Shown here: one piece after another, positions 52,696-62,081 of the stretch | How the letters are laid out: each line of letters starts with the position of its first letter | How positions within the stretch are numbered: position 1 is the stretch's first letter | From: G963692885 sp964658655 | Lineage (GTDB): Bacteria; Acidobacteriota; Terriglobia; Terriglobales; Acidobacteriaceae | Direction: 5' to 3' | DNA: 64,000 bases | Assembly: GCA_964658655.1 (NCBI GenBank) | Contig: CAZZZL010000010.1 | Coordinates: 1 to 64,000, forward strand | Notes under the pieces: generated by a model | The model's input: the letters and a program-made list of their open reading frames with translations, nothing else | Told to the model about the DNA's origin: nothing | Database searches by the model: none | Position numbers and translations under genes: made by a program

Positions 52696-53805
52696 ATGTG
52701 GAACGGCTTCTGCGGTGACCTGATTCGCCGCACCAACAGTCGACTGCTTACTCTGTCGCTCTTTATCTTCGCCTGCGTGCTGATTTTTCTCGGCATCAAC
52801 CGCGCGTACTTCAAGGGATTTTTCGCAGGCCCGCATGCAGTCACAACTGCGGAGCTGGCCTCTGCACACAGCGCCTCCGCCTTCAGCAATTCCATTCTGA
52901 TCCTTCACGGCGGCACAACATCGAACGCGAGACTTTCGGAATACACCAAGGATGATTCTCATCCGCAAGGCTATGTGTCCGCGCGCTACCTGACAACGGA
53001 GGTGGGCGGCAAGCTGCTACTGGTCCGGGTGGATCCAGACACGCCGCTCGCCCAGGATAATGTCGACGCCACGCAGACCGAGCCGGGGCATGACTTCACC
53101 GGTGAGGCTCATGCCTTCAGTGACAAGACGGCTGCTATCGTCGACCACGCCAACCAGATGGGCGGCAACTATCTGCCCTACTATGTCGACGCCTACAACT
53201 ACAAAACATTTGGATGGTTCTCGACGGTCTTCTGCACACTGCTCGCGCTCGGAGCCGGGTTGGGACTGTTCAAATATTTTCAGCGCAATGCCAATCCGGC
53301 GGAGCACCCATTCGCCAAGAGTCTGGCTCGCTATGGTGTACTCGAGACCATCGTCCCCCAACTGGATGCGGAATTTTCTGCAGCACACACCACCCTGGCT
53401 TACCGCGGGAATGTGGCGGAAGTCACTGCCGGCTGGTACGTGACCATCATCCCCTTCAGCGCGAAAGCTTCACCCCTGCCATCACTCGTGTGGGCGTATC
53501 GGAAGATCGTCAAGCGGCGAGTCTACTTCGTCATTCCCGCAGGTACACAACAATCGCTCGTCACGCTTGATCGATTCGGCCAGACTGCTGCTGTCCGCTT
53601 GAAACCGGCGCAGATCGACGAATTGATTTCGCTGCTGAAGAACGTCGCGCCGCAGGCAATCTATGGGTACGATAAACGCCTCAAGAAGCTATGGGATGGA
53701 AGCAGGAAGAACACTGACCGCATCTCTTTCGTTACGGAAGCTCGGACGACACTCGCGGGACAGCAGCCGCCCGAAGCCATGGTCGCCCGAAAGCTTTCCT
53801 ACTGA
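52696..53805 (+). CDS. Uncharacterised membrane protein with two transmembrane helices
   Basis: 369 residues. Helix 1 is about residues 14-34 and helix 2 about 172-192; between them is a 130-residue polar domain probably outside the cytoplasm, and after helix 2 is a 175-residue soluble domain. No catalytic motif is recognisable. It starts 86 bp after tyrS and ends three bases before the DUF503 gene, so it is probably co-transcribed with the latter. I do not know the family. Confidence 0.65.
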   Translation: MWNGFCGDLIRRTNSRLLTLSLFIFACVLIFLGINRAYFKGFFAGPHAVTTAELASAHSASAFSNSILILHGGTTSNARLSEYTKDDSHPQGYVSARYLTTEVGGKLLLVRVDPDTPLAQDNVDATQTEPGHDFTGEAHAFSDKTAAIVDHANQMGGNYLPYYVDAYNYKTFGWFSTVFCTLLALGAGLGLFKYFQRNANPAEHPFAKSLARYGVLETIVPQLDAEFSAAHTTLAYRGNVAEVTAGWYVTIIPFSAKASPLPSLVWAYRKIVKRRVYFVIPAGTQQSLVTLDRFGQTAAVRLKPAQIDELISLLKNVAPQAIYGYDKRLKKLWDGSRKNTDRISFVTEARTTLAGQQPPEAMVARKLSY

Positions 53806-53807
53806 GT

Positions 53808-54104
53808 ATGCCGATTGCAAACATGACCATCGACCTGCGCATCCCGCACGCGCAGTCCCTCAAGGACCGCAGGCAGGTGGTCCGCAGCCTGAAGGAAAAG
53901 CTGGCGCACGGCTTTAACATTTCCATCGCGGAAATGGATGAAGCTGTGACCTGGCAGAGCGCCGCCATCGGTATCGTCGCCATCTCGGCCTCGCGCGACT
54001 ACCTGACCGGCCAGATGAAACAGGTCGAAAATGCTGTCACGCGCATCTGTAATGATCTCGGTGCCGAAATCACCGATGCATGGTGGGAGTTTATCGAAAA
54101 CTAA
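53808..54104 (+). CDS. DUF503 (YlxP-like) family protein
   Basis: 98 residues. The N-terminal M-x-I-D-L-R-I-P-x-A-x-S-L-K-x-x-R, then a F-N-I-S-I-A-E helix-strand region, matches DUF503. YlxP-like proteins are small cytoplasmic proteins often encoded with ribosome or translation factors such as rbfA; rbfA here is 6 kb away. It starts just after the unknown membrane protein and its last four bases overlap the end of the convergent permease pseudogene. Confidence 0.88.
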   Translation: MPIANMTIDLRIPHAQSLKDRRQVVRSLKEKLAHGFNISIAEMDEAVTWQSAAIGIVAISASRDYLTGQMKQVENAVTRICNDLGAEITDAWWEFIEN

Positions 54105-55502
54105 ACTGTGGCAGTCCTTCTACGCACTCTGTAGATTGCAAATGCCAGCGCATTGCTGCAAAGCGTTGTTCCAAGAATCTTCGCAGCATACACGCTCGGG
54201 TTTACAACATCCACGAACGGGTACGCGGAGATAAGCAGGCTGAACAAGGTCGAGCAGAATCCGATCGCAGACGTACACTTTAACCACGTTGGCAGGGATC
54301 GTCTCGCAGTCGCCGCACCTGCGAGCGGAATGGCAAACATTGCCAGGTAAGCAAGTTCGTAATGCGTGAGGCTCGCATTCGTCAGCACCTGAAAAGCCTC
54401 CTGCGCGTGCACGCCAAATCCTGCGGCAACCACGAGTAGCAATACAAGAGCAGACGTACATAAAATGGAGTTCTTTGGCATCCGTGTGCGCGGATCGAGG
54501 CGCGCGAACCACTCCGGCACCAGGCTGTCCCAACCCACGGTCATCGGCAATCGGGTTACGCCGGTGAAGATATAGCTGGCTGCACCGATCAGGCGAAGTT
54601 GCAGCAGCGCGATGGCCCCGATCGCGAACAGGTTGCCGCTGCCTGTCTGACCAAGGGCCACACGCAGTGTCTGCGGAATGGGTGCGATGAAATCAATGTT
54701 TCCGTGCTTATGAAAAGCCACAACTGCGCTTGTGCCCAGGATGAACATGGCGCAGATGATCGGTGACGAAATCCACACAGACTGGCCGATGCTGCGCTCC
54801 GGCTGCGCACTCTCCCCGGCAAGAATAGCGATGTATTCAAGCCCGCACAGTGCGCCGAACAGCATCTGGCCGAATAATGCGAGTGAGCGCATGCTGCGCG
54901 GCGGCAGGCGCATGGCGAACCCGCTCCAATGTACGGGCTGATGATTCAACCATGCCCACAGGGGCAGAAGAATAAGCACAACAAAGACAATGAGCATGGC
55001 AATACCGCCGACGTTGTGAATCCACTTGCCGAGCTCCAGACCGCGAAGGGCTGCGACTGTCAACAATAAAACCATAGTAGTTACAATTAAGATTGAGACA
55101 GCGTGATTTTCAGGCAACCATGCAGCGGATGGACCGATCAGGTAGGACACTTCCGTCGGTATAGCGTTAGAGAATCGTAGCCGTGACAGCGATGCCATAG
55201 ACCCAAATATTCCACGCGGTCAGAAAGCCCCCGAGATCGCCGAAGGCTTTGTGGGCCCATACATACAAACCGCCCTCGAGCGGCATCCAGCAGTTCAGGC
55301 CGATCACGGACGCAGCCATCGGCAGGTAGAACAGCAGCATAGCCGCAACCCAGGTGATGGTCTGCGCAGTTCCGAGGCCGGCAGCCACACCTACCCATGA
55401 ACTGCCGACTACACACAGGATCTGCGTCAGGACAAGGTCGCGCAGCCGTAACTGGCGCCGCAAATGTTGCTCTGCTTGAGGAGAGGCCGCGATCTCTTCC
55501 AT
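54101..55502 (-). pseudogene. APC-family amino-acid permease, frameshifted
   Basis: Two overlapping frames make one permease. The upstream part (55502-55167, 111 codons) has the N-terminus and first helices (L-R-L-R-D-L-V-L-T-Q, E-G-G-L-Y-V-W-A), ending at TAA inside a helix. The other frame continues from about 55177 with S-N-A-I-P and the remaining ten or so helices to 54101. The break lies in a short CT-rich run (CGATTCTCTAAC on the minus strand). Restoring the frame needs loss of one base or gain of two, for example one CT unit. It could be a true lesion or a sequencing error. Confidence 0.8.
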
Positions 55503-55552
55503 TGCTCACGATATTCGCATAGCCGTTCGCAGCGAGCAGCGACAAAAACAGA

Positions 55553-56596
55553 CTAGTTAAGTTTGCCGGTCTCGACCCACTGGACAATTGTGTCGATAGG
55601 AGCATCTGCGACCTGCGCCGGCTTGAGCAATTCAATGCCGTTGCCGGTGCCGACCTGATACTCGTGGTTCAAGCCGGGAAACTCGCGGCCGGCGCTGCCA
55701 GGCGTTTTAGCTGCTGCAACCAGGGCCTCGAAATCGCTGTGCGTCGCATTGTTGTCGTTCTCGCCGCGCAGTACCAGCGTGGGGATATTCAGTTTCGCCA
55801 TGGTTACCGTGGGTTTGCGATTCAGCCAGTCGCGCCAGTAGCTCGCAGGAATCTTGGATCCCACGCCCAGTAGTTCGGTGTCCGGCGTCTTGGGATCCTT
55901 TGCGGCTGCAAAGACATTTGTCCACGCGGCGACGATGGGGTCTATCAACTCCGGCGTGCCGCCTTGCGCCTTGCCGAGCGCGCGGATCTGCTCCAGCATC
56001 ACCACGTCAATCGGCCGCGCGATGCCGGACATCAGGATCATGCCGCGCACCGAATTCGGCTGCTGGTTGAGCCGTAGACGCACAATATCCGGCGCCAGCT
56101 CAGCGCCCAGCGAGTGTCCCAGCAGGTAGATCTGTCGCGGATCGACCTCTGGCAATGTTTCGCAATATGCCAGTGCCGATGCCGCGTCGATCACCACTTC
56201 ATGATCCAGATCGGCATGTGTCAGAAAACTGTTCATCGCGAACTTTGGCCGGCGATCGTAGCGAAGCGTGGCGATTCCCTTTTCAGCAAAGGCGATCGCC
56301 ATCTGCTGGAAGATCTTGTTTGGACCAATGGTGGAATCGCGGTCCTGTAAACCGGAGCCCTGCACCATCACGATAACGGGGACGCGGCGCGTTGCATGGG
56401 GCGGCAATGCCAGCGTTCCCGGCGCCATCAGTCCATCGGTCGGAAACTCGACTTCGCGCTCGAGAATGGTGCTTGAAAAGCGACCGGCATCGATAGCCGG
56501 CATCGCCATCGTCTGCGCGCGTGCAATAACCACTCCTGGCAGACAACACAGGAGGCCAAAGGCCAGACAGCTGATTGTGGCGATACACCTCGGCAT
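55553..56596 (-). CDS. Secreted alpha/beta hydrolase (serine esterase/peptidase-like)
   Basis: 347 residues from ATG 56596. A cysteine-containing signal peptide ends near A-R-A-Q. Oxyanion region V-M-V-Q-G-S-G; nucleophile elbow L-G-H-S162-L-G-A; a late L-R-G-E-N-D-N strand-acid region and G-L-N-H-E supply the acid and histidine. The family includes dienelactone-hydrolase-like and acetyl-esterase-like enzymes; the substrate is not determinable. It lies intact between two decayed transporter genes. Confidence 0.85.
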   Translation of the reverse strand: MPRCIATISCLAFGLLCCLPGVVIARAQTMAMPAIDAGRFSSTILEREVEFPTDGLMAPGTLALPPHATRRVPVIVMVQGSGLQDRDSTIGPNKIFQQMAIAFAEKGIATLRYDRRPKFAMNSFLTHADLDHEVVIDAASALAYCETLPEVDPRQIYLLGHSLGAELAPDIVRLRLNQQPNSVRGMILMSGIARPIDVVMLEQIRALGKAQGGTPELIDPIVAAWTNVFAAAKDPKTPDTELLGVGSKIPASYWRDWLNRKPTVTMAKLNIPTLVLRGENDNNATHSDFEALVAAAKTPGSAGREFPGLNHEYQVGTGNGIELLKPAQVADAPIDTIVQWVETGKLN

Positions 56597-56733
56597 GCAA
56601 CCTCGAGCAGATGGCTTGAACAGGAACAAAGGATTGCAACGTCCATTTTCTTCAGCTGTATGCATTTGGGCACAACAGCCTTGATGAGGATATCAACTCG
56701 CAGCCTAAGTCTTTGCAACTTTGACGTCGAAGC

Positions 56734-57228
56734 CTACACTCCAGTTCCGACTACGGTTCCTGTCTGTACAGGCTGAACCAGCTTCAAGACGTAGATAAGC
56801 AATGCAGCGGCCACGCAGGGGGTGGCAAGCGTCAGCAATCCGCGCTGATAGTTCCCCGTCAGGTCGCGTGCACGACCCATCCAGTATGGGCCGATGAAAC
56901 CACCGACCATGGCGATGCCGTTGATCACCGCGTAGCCAATCGCCGACGTCCTGCCCGACAGGAAGGCCGACGGCATCGCCAGCGACGGACCCTGCGCCGC
57001 GTTATAGGCCACCACGGTGAGAGAAAAAGCGGCGACGGCCCCCAGGGGCTGCAACGTCAGGCCACCCCTCATCTGGACAGCGGCAAAGCTGATATTGACG
57101 CGGTCCATGTAAGCCGCGCAATATCCCAGCGCAATCAGCGGTATCAGGCGCAGCGATGCTTTCCGCAGGGCCGAGCGACTGATCGTCAGGTCGGCAGGCG
57201 AAACGACAGCATCACCGGGAATAGCCGA
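56734..57228 (-). pseudogene. MFS transporter remnant with internal deletion
   Basis: The open minus frame starts without a good start codon near 57228 and reads L-R-K-A-S-L-R-L-I-P-L-I-A-L-G-Y then M-D-R-V-N-I-S-F-A-A, a typical first helix of ACS/phthalate-type MFS carriers. After about 15 more codons it reads A-M-P-S-A-F-L-S-G-R...G-F-I-G-P-Y, which is normally near helices 10-11. About 300 internal residues are therefore missing. The remaining ATG 57108 frame of 124 codons is unlikely to make a working carrier. Confidence 0.72.
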
Positions 57229-57308
57229 TCACCTTGAACGAATCCCCCAAGTCTCAGGTCAATGCTCGAAAGATAGCGCAAAGAGCTCAAACGAGCACCG
57301 GCCAGCGA

Positions 57309-57995
57309 TCAGAGCGCATTCTGCAGATAGCGCGACTTTGCCCCGACCAGTTGCTGCAGCTGCTCTTTCGTCAGCGTGCTTGGCGACCCGAGTTGATGCG
57401 CGACCAGCCGGATATTGGCAACATGCTCGACCGTTTCCATCTTCAGAAAGGCATCCAGAAGCGTATCGCCATAGCTGACCGCGCCGTGGTTTGCCATAAG
57501 GATCGCGTTGTGTTCGCGAATCAACGGCACAATGCTGGCCGCCACTTCTTCCGTGCCGGTCGTCGCGTAGCGGGCCAGTGGCACCGCGCCCAGCGTCATG
57601 GCTGCCTCCTGGCAAAGAACTTCGTCGAGAGACCAGCCGGAGCAGGCGAAGGCCGTCGCAGTCGGCGGATGTGCGTGGATGACCGCCTGCACATCATCCC
57701 GCATATGGTACACAGCTAGATGCATACCCAGTTCGCTGGTAGCCTTGCGGGTGCCGGACAGGAGCCGCCCCTCAAGGTCGGTAATAACCATGTCCACCGG
57801 ACGCAGCAGGCACTTGCTGGCGCCAGTCGGGGTCACCAGCAGGCGGTCCTTGTCCAGGCGTACAGACAGGTTGCCGGAGGTGCCGGGTGCAAACCCGAGA
57901 CGGTAGATCCACTTGCTGAAACGTGCCAGTTCCCGTCTCAAGCCGCTCTCGATTTGCTGGTTTGGGTCGTCCATCGTTACGCTCCCCGGTTCCAT
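57309..57995 (-). CDS. Class II aldolase/adducin family protein
   Basis: 228 residues from ATG 57995, preceded by AGGG at five bases. It has the fuculose-phosphate-aldolase fold: G-T-S-G-N-L-S (phosphate loop), E88 in T-S-E-L-G-M-H, zinc-binding H107-A-H109-P-P and a third His170 in A-N-H-G. It probably cleaves or epimerises a sugar phosphate; the natural substrate is unknown. A few more codons upstream (GTG or ATG near 58028) could be used. It lies downstream of the radical SAM gene on the same strand. Confidence 0.88.
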   Translation of the reverse strand: MEPGSVTMDDPNQQIESGLRRELARFSKWIYRLGFAPGTSGNLSVRLDKDRLLVTPTGASKCLLRPVDMVITDLEGRLLSGTRKATSELGMHLAVYHMRDDVQAVIHAHPPTATAFACSGWSLDEVLCQEAAMTLGAVPLARYATTGTEEVAASIVPLIREHNAILMANHGAVSYGDTLLDAFLKMETVEHVANIRLVAHQLGSPSTLTKEQLQQLVGAKSRYLQNAL

Positions 57996-58037
57996 CGATG
58001 CCCTGCTTTCACAATACACACACGACACCGCCTGAAT

Positions 58038-59063
58038 TTACAGTATCTTGAAAGGCGCTTCACTTGCCGGACTTTTCTGGGCCGGGAGATACATTTTCTT
58101 CAATCTGCCCAGTCCTTTCCCGATCCGGTCCGATGCCAGGAACAGATGGCCTGCCGTCAGCGGCCCTGCCACCTTGTAATGGCCAACCGCTGCAAGGCCC
58201 ATCGAAGCAATGCAGCCACACTGTTCGCAGTCAGGGTCTCCGCCAAACTGGCACGGCGTAATGCGCGTGGTCAGGTCAGCAGAAACTGTTTCCGTCGTTC
58301 GCGCAAAGATACACTCCGAAGGACTCTTTGGAGGAGTAGCAATTTCGCCAATTACCTGCTCGGGCATATCGAGGACCGGATAGACCCGCCGCAGCCTTCG
58401 CAAATCCTCCATCACCGCTTTCCGCTGCGCCGGCGACAGAATTTCCGGATCGGTCGCGCCTCGCTGCGGAGTAAACAGGCTGAACCACACCTTGGCGATC
58501 TGCGGCTGGCTGCTCCAAAACTGCAGAAACTCCTCAAGGTAGCCGGGCCGATCGGCAATTTGCGCCGTAATGGTGCAGTGAATGGTTACGCGTGCGTCCT
58601 TGATGCTCTTCAGAATCCGTTCATAGGTCGCCGGCTTCCGGCGCTCGTCGTGCTCGGGTTGCAATCCGTCGATCGACACCACCGTATTCAGCTTGCTGAA
58701 CTCCTTCCAGTGGGCCGGGATTACCCGGAAGGCGCTCGTCACGACCTGCGTATGGATGCCGCGCTTTTCCATCTCGGGCATGATTTTCTCGAGCTCGCGA
58801 TAGCGCACCAGCGGATCACCCCCAACCAGCGAGACGTGAAGGGGCTTGTAGCTGTCGACCAGCGACAGGACGCGCTCTACCAATTCATCGCCCTTGAAAT
58901 CAGAGAGCTGTTTGAGCTGAACGTTGCTGCCCAGGTGCGCTACGTCAAACGCATAGCAGCCGGGACAGCGCAGCGGGCATTCCTTGGTGATTTCGATGGA
59001 AAGCGACGGGGCACGGCCAACCAGAATATTCGACCATGCCTGAAAAACCTCTGAAGTCTTCAT
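58038..59063 (-). CDS. Radical SAM enzyme with C-terminal cysteine cluster
   Basis: 341 residues. The radical SAM cluster motif is C29-x-x-x-C33-x-x-C36 (E-C-P-L-R-C-P-G-C-Y). The V-G-G-D-P-L and V-S-I-D-G strands of the SAM barrel follow. The C-terminal part has four further cysteines (E-C-I-F, T-P-C-Q-F, D-C-E-Q-C-G-C) able to hold an auxiliary cluster, as in SPASM or twitch proteins. The product is unknown. The adjacent class II aldolase gene (42 bp downstream) is likely co-transcribed. Confidence 0.85.
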   Translation of the reverse strand: MKTSEVFQAWSNILVGRAPSLSIEITKECPLRCPGCYAFDVAHLGSNVQLKQLSDFKGDELVERVLSLVDSYKPLHVSLVGGDPLVRYRELEKIMPEMEKRGIHTQVVTSAFRVIPAHWKEFSKLNTVVSIDGLQPEHDERRKPATYERILKSIKDARVTIHCTITAQIADRPGYLEEFLQFWSSQPQIAKVWFSLFTPQRGATDPEILSPAQRKAVMEDLRRLRRVYPVLDMPEQVIGEIATPPKSPSECIFARTTETVSADLTTRITPCQFGGDPDCEQCGCIASMGLAAVGHYKVAGPLTAGHLFLASDRIGKGLGRLKKMYLPAQKSPASEAPFKIL

Positions 59064-59162
59064 TCCTTCTCCAAACAGACCCTAAATGGCCCGGTTCTAT
59101 GCAAGAGGGTCAAAGGCGGCGTGAGCCACCCAGTCTTTCCATGCAGACGTTTGAAGAATTAG

Positions 59163-59579
59163 TCAGATACGCAGTGGTGAGAGGCAGATTCCAGCGAAGC
59201 GCTCGATTGGCACTTCGAGGCTGAAAACTGTTCCGTGCGAGAACGGAAGATCAATATGCCTGCGCTCGATTAGGCGCCGTGCGCGATCGAAACCTGACAA
59301 AAGCAGGGAGATGGCTAATTGCAGGGTTACTGCCTGCCGTGATCGCTGGGCCAGAAGAATAATCAGGCAGAGAAAAACGACCAGCGCCACCAGGCTAAGC
59401 TCAAGATCCTGCCCACCTTCTAGAAACTTGTCCCAGGTCAGGAATCGCTCGGTCCAGAGCATTCCCACCATCAAAAAGGCCAGTAGGCCGATCAGCGCGC
59501 GCCCCATGGTCCGGCCGGCATGCGTCCAGTCCGCCAGTGCGCGCACTTTAAATCCGATGGTGAGGTGAACCCTGCTCAA
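59163..59579 (-). CDS. Small hypothetical membrane protein
   Basis: 138 residues with two hydrophobic segments (about 26-45 and 60-80), an arginine-rich loop and a polar tail; no family motif seen. It lies between the radical SAM gene and VapC on the same strand, with about 100 bp on each side. It could be a real gene or a chance open frame; the helix-rich composition favours a gene. Confidence 0.45.
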   Translation of the reverse strand: MSRVHLTIGFKVRALADWTHAGRTMGRALIGLLAFLMVGMLWTERFLTWDKFLEGGQDLELSLVALVVFLCLIILLAQRSRQAVTLQLAISLLLSGFDRARRLIERRHIDLPFSHGTVFSLEVPIERFAGICLSPLRI

Positions 59580-59680
59580 TGTCGCCCTCTATGCTGGATT
59601 CTATCGCAATCCAGTCAATGACGATGGGATGCAGCCAGCGCGTCTCCGGGCTTCAAAAACGGCAGCATCGACAGTCGCCG

Positions 59681-60097
59681 TCAATGCGCCGGTAGCGTCC
59701 AGTTCTCGATCATGAGCTCAGGGACCCGCTCAAAATGCGCAGTATTATTCGTCACCAGGGTAAGTTGATGGCTGCGGGCGTGCGCGGCGATAAACAGGTC
59801 ATTCGCGCCGATCATGCTCCCCGACGACCTTAAAATGCCTCGGACCCGGGCATAATCGATCGCTGCGTCACCGGGAAAGTCGAGGACCCGGACATGACGC
59901 AAATACGCATCCAGGGCCAACTGGTCCTGAGACTGTCTGGGGGACACTTCAACGCCATACATGAGTTCAGCCTTGGTGATGACCGATATGCAGACGTCGC
60001 CGATGGGTACACTCTGGAGCTTTCGCAGAAGCGCCTCGCTCGACCGTTTCATGATGTAGGACGAGATGTCCGTGTCCAGCATGAATCGCAAACTCAA
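59681..60097 (-). CDS. vapC: VapC-type PIN-domain toxin
   Basis: 138 residues. PIN fold with acidic residues D8 in M-L-D-T-D, E44 in K-A-E-L and D100 in G-A-N-D, followed by T-N-N-T-A-H-F, the usual VapC signature. VapC toxins are Mg-dependent RNases that cut tRNA or rRNA. The start overlaps the antitoxin stop (ATGA, 60094-60097), the standard type II arrangement. Confidence 0.93.
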   Translation of the reverse strand: MSLRFMLDTDISSYIMKRSSEALLRKLQSVPIGDVCISVITKAELMYGVEVSPRQSQDQLALDAYLRHVRVLDFPGDAAIDYARVRGILRSSGSMIGANDLFIAAHARSHQLTLVTNNTAHFERVPELMIENWTLPAH

Positions 60098-60336
60098 TAC
60101 TCGCGTTCCTGGACCGGCAGATCTTCGACGCCCTGCATAAAGTCATCCGAGGCCACTGGTCCGGATGTCAGGTAGGCCGACCAATTTTCCGGCCGCGGCG
60201 AGATAATAATCTCTTCCCCCTGCTTACGAATGAAGACCTCGGACGTATTCACCTGGAACTCCTTCGGCAGACGAATGGCCTGGCTGCGGTTATTCATAAA
60301 GACACGGGCCGTGCGCTCTGTAGCAGTTTGCTCCAT
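60094..60336 (-). CDS. vapB: VapB-type antitoxin
   Basis: 80 residues from ATG 60336 (ATG 60345 is another possibility). An AbrB/MazE-type DNA-binding half with V-F-M-N-N-R-S-Q-A-I-R-L-P-K-E-F is followed by a polar C-terminal tail that should wrap the toxin. It neutralises VapC and probably represses the pair from the short region between it and rbfA. Confidence 0.9.
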   Translation of the reverse strand: MEQTATERTARVFMNNRSQAIRLPKEFQVNTSEVFIRKQGEEIIISPRPENWSAYLTSGPVASDDFMQGVEDLPVQEREY

Positions 60337-60438
60337 AAGTGGCATATCCCAAAGTATATACACGCGCGCATCCGCCAGCAAGCTTAAAATTTTGCACCCT
60401 GCTCTGCTATCCTTTACGGTTTAGTCAAAGGATTACAT

Positions 60439-60861
60439 ATGCCTGTACAACGAGCCCGTAAATACCACCAGGACCGCGTCGCCGAGACTTTGCGCGACGA
60501 AATCAGCACGATGATCGAGGGTGAGCTGTCTGACCCGCGCATCAGCTTCGCGTACGTGAGCGAAGTCGTCCTTGCCCCCGGCTCGAAATCCGCCCGGATC
60601 TACATTACGGTCGATGGGAACGAAGAAGACGAGAGGAGCACGCTGGAGGCACTAGTCGCTGCCCGTGGCTACATCCGCCACACATTGAAGGAGCGGATGG
60701 GCATTCGCTACGTTCCCGAATTGAGCTTCCATATCGACAAATCGGCCAACTTGAAAATGCGCATCGATGAACTGCTCGGACGCATGAAGAAACGCTCCAA
60801 GCAGCCGACCGAACCAGCATCAGCGGCGCCAGAGGCAGCAGGAGAGACCAAGCAGCCGTAG
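60439..60861 (+). CDS. rbfA: Ribosome-binding factor A
   Basis: 140 residues. KH-like fold with R-V-A-E-x-L-R-x-E-I, the L-S-D-P-R motif and an R-x-x-L-K-x-R-x-G-I-R-Y-V-P-E-L-S-F strand-helix characteristic of RbfA. It helps 16S rRNA 5'-end maturation and 30S assembly. An alanine- and proline-rich tail follows the domain. nrnA begins seven bases after its stop, a common pairing. infB and truB, frequent neighbours elsewhere, are not here. Confidence 0.95.
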   Translation: MPVQRARKYHQDRVAETLRDEISTMIEGELSDPRISFAYVSEVVLAPGSKSARIYITVDGNEEDERSTLEALVAARGYIRHTLKERMGIRYVPELSFHIDKSANLKMRIDELLGRMKKRSKQPTEPASAAPEAAGETKQP

Positions 60862-60868
60862 GTCGACC

Positions 60869-61930
60869 ATGGCAGAGACGACATTCCAAACCCGGGATGC
60901 GCGGGGTCTACAGCTGCAGACCCAGGTCAGCCTTCCGCCTGCAGAGTCCGGAGGGACGTCATCTGCACCGCTTGTGCCCGCGACCTCCCACGCCGTCAGC
61001 AGCGTCCTTGAGGCCATCCGATCCGCGCAGACCATCCTGGTGTCGTCACACGCACGACCGGATGGCGACGCGATCGGATCCATGCTTGCCTGCGGCATGC
61101 TGCTCGAACAGATGGGCAAGCACGTCTCGCTGGTACTAAGTGATCGCGTCCCGCTGCTCTATCGCTGGCTCCCGTGTGCCGAGCATATCGGCCACGCGGA
61201 CCAGGTCACCGGCGAGTACGACCTGACCATCCTGCTCGAGTGCGATGGCCTGGAACGCTCACGCCTTAAATGCCTCGAAGGACGCCGCGTCGTCAACATT
61301 GACCATCACGCCAGCGGTCGGCCCTTCGCTGCCGTCAACTGGATCGATCCGCAGGCCAGCGCAGTGGCGGAACTGGTCTTCGAGCTGGCCGTCGCGGCGG
61401 GCGTCACCATCACTCCTGACATGGCCACGTGTTTATACACTGCGGTGCTCACCGATACCGGATCCTTCTGCTATGAGGGTACCGATGCCCACACGTTGAG
61501 ACTGGCCACAGAACTGGTCAACCTTGGAGCGCGCCCGGCGCAGATTGCCCAGGAGGTCTACTTCACCAACCCGCTTTCGAAGATGGTCCTTCTGGGCGCG
61601 GCACTTTCCACGCTGCGCCGAGAAGGCCGTATCGCGTGGCTATGGGTTACCCATGACGACATGCTGCGCAGCAATGCAGCTGAAGAAGATTGCGAAGGCA
61701 TCGTGAATTACGCGATTGCGATCGCGGGTGTCGAGGTTGCCGTCCTGCTGCGGGAATTGCCGGATCATCGCGTCCGTCTCAGCATGCGGAGCAAGGGTAA
61801 AGTGAACGTTGCGCAGGTGGCTGAGACTCTTGGCGGCGGCGGCCATGCCAACGCCAGCGGCTGCACCTTACCTGGCCCCCTCCCGAATGCCACGCACAGC
61901 ATCGTAGAAACCCTGCGAAACTTGCGATAG
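60869..61930 (+). CDS. nrnA: NrnA-type DHH/DHHA1 phosphoesterase (nanoRNase/pAp phosphatase)
   Basis: 353 residues. DHH domain motifs are S-H61-A-R-P-D65-G-D67 and N-I-D145-H-H147; the DHHA1 domain ends in G-G-G-G-H-A-N-A-S-G. NrnA degrades very short RNAs and dephosphorylates pAp. The first 40 residues are a variable, polar extension beyond the usual start, but ATG 60869 lies close behind rbfA, suggesting co-translation. Confidence 0.92.
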   Translation: MAETTFQTRDARGLQLQTQVSLPPAESGGTSSAPLVPATSHAVSSVLEAIRSAQTILVSSHARPDGDAIGSMLACGMLLEQMGKHVSLVLSDRVPLLYRWLPCAEHIGHADQVTGEYDLTILLECDGLERSRLKCLEGRRVVNIDHHASGRPFAAVNWIDPQASAVAELVFELAVAAGVTITPDMATCLYTAVLTDTGSFCYEGTDAHTLRLATELVNLGARPAQIAQEVYFTNPLSKMVLLGAALSTLRREGRIAWLWVTHDDMLRSNAAEEDCEGIVNYAIAIAGVEVAVLLRELPDHRVRLSMRSKGKVNVAQVAETLGGGGHANASGCTLPGPLPNATHSIVETLRNLR

Positions 61931-62081
61931 CATGCCTGTCAGCCCCCTCCTTGCCATCCAGGTGACAGCGGAACCGCTGGTATCTGTTAGCCTTAAAATC
62001 GACCCGGCGCGAACGATTGCGTCTATTTCAGCAACAGTTTGCAGCTGCCTGCAACGTCCAGTCCGGAACTGACCCATCGCC

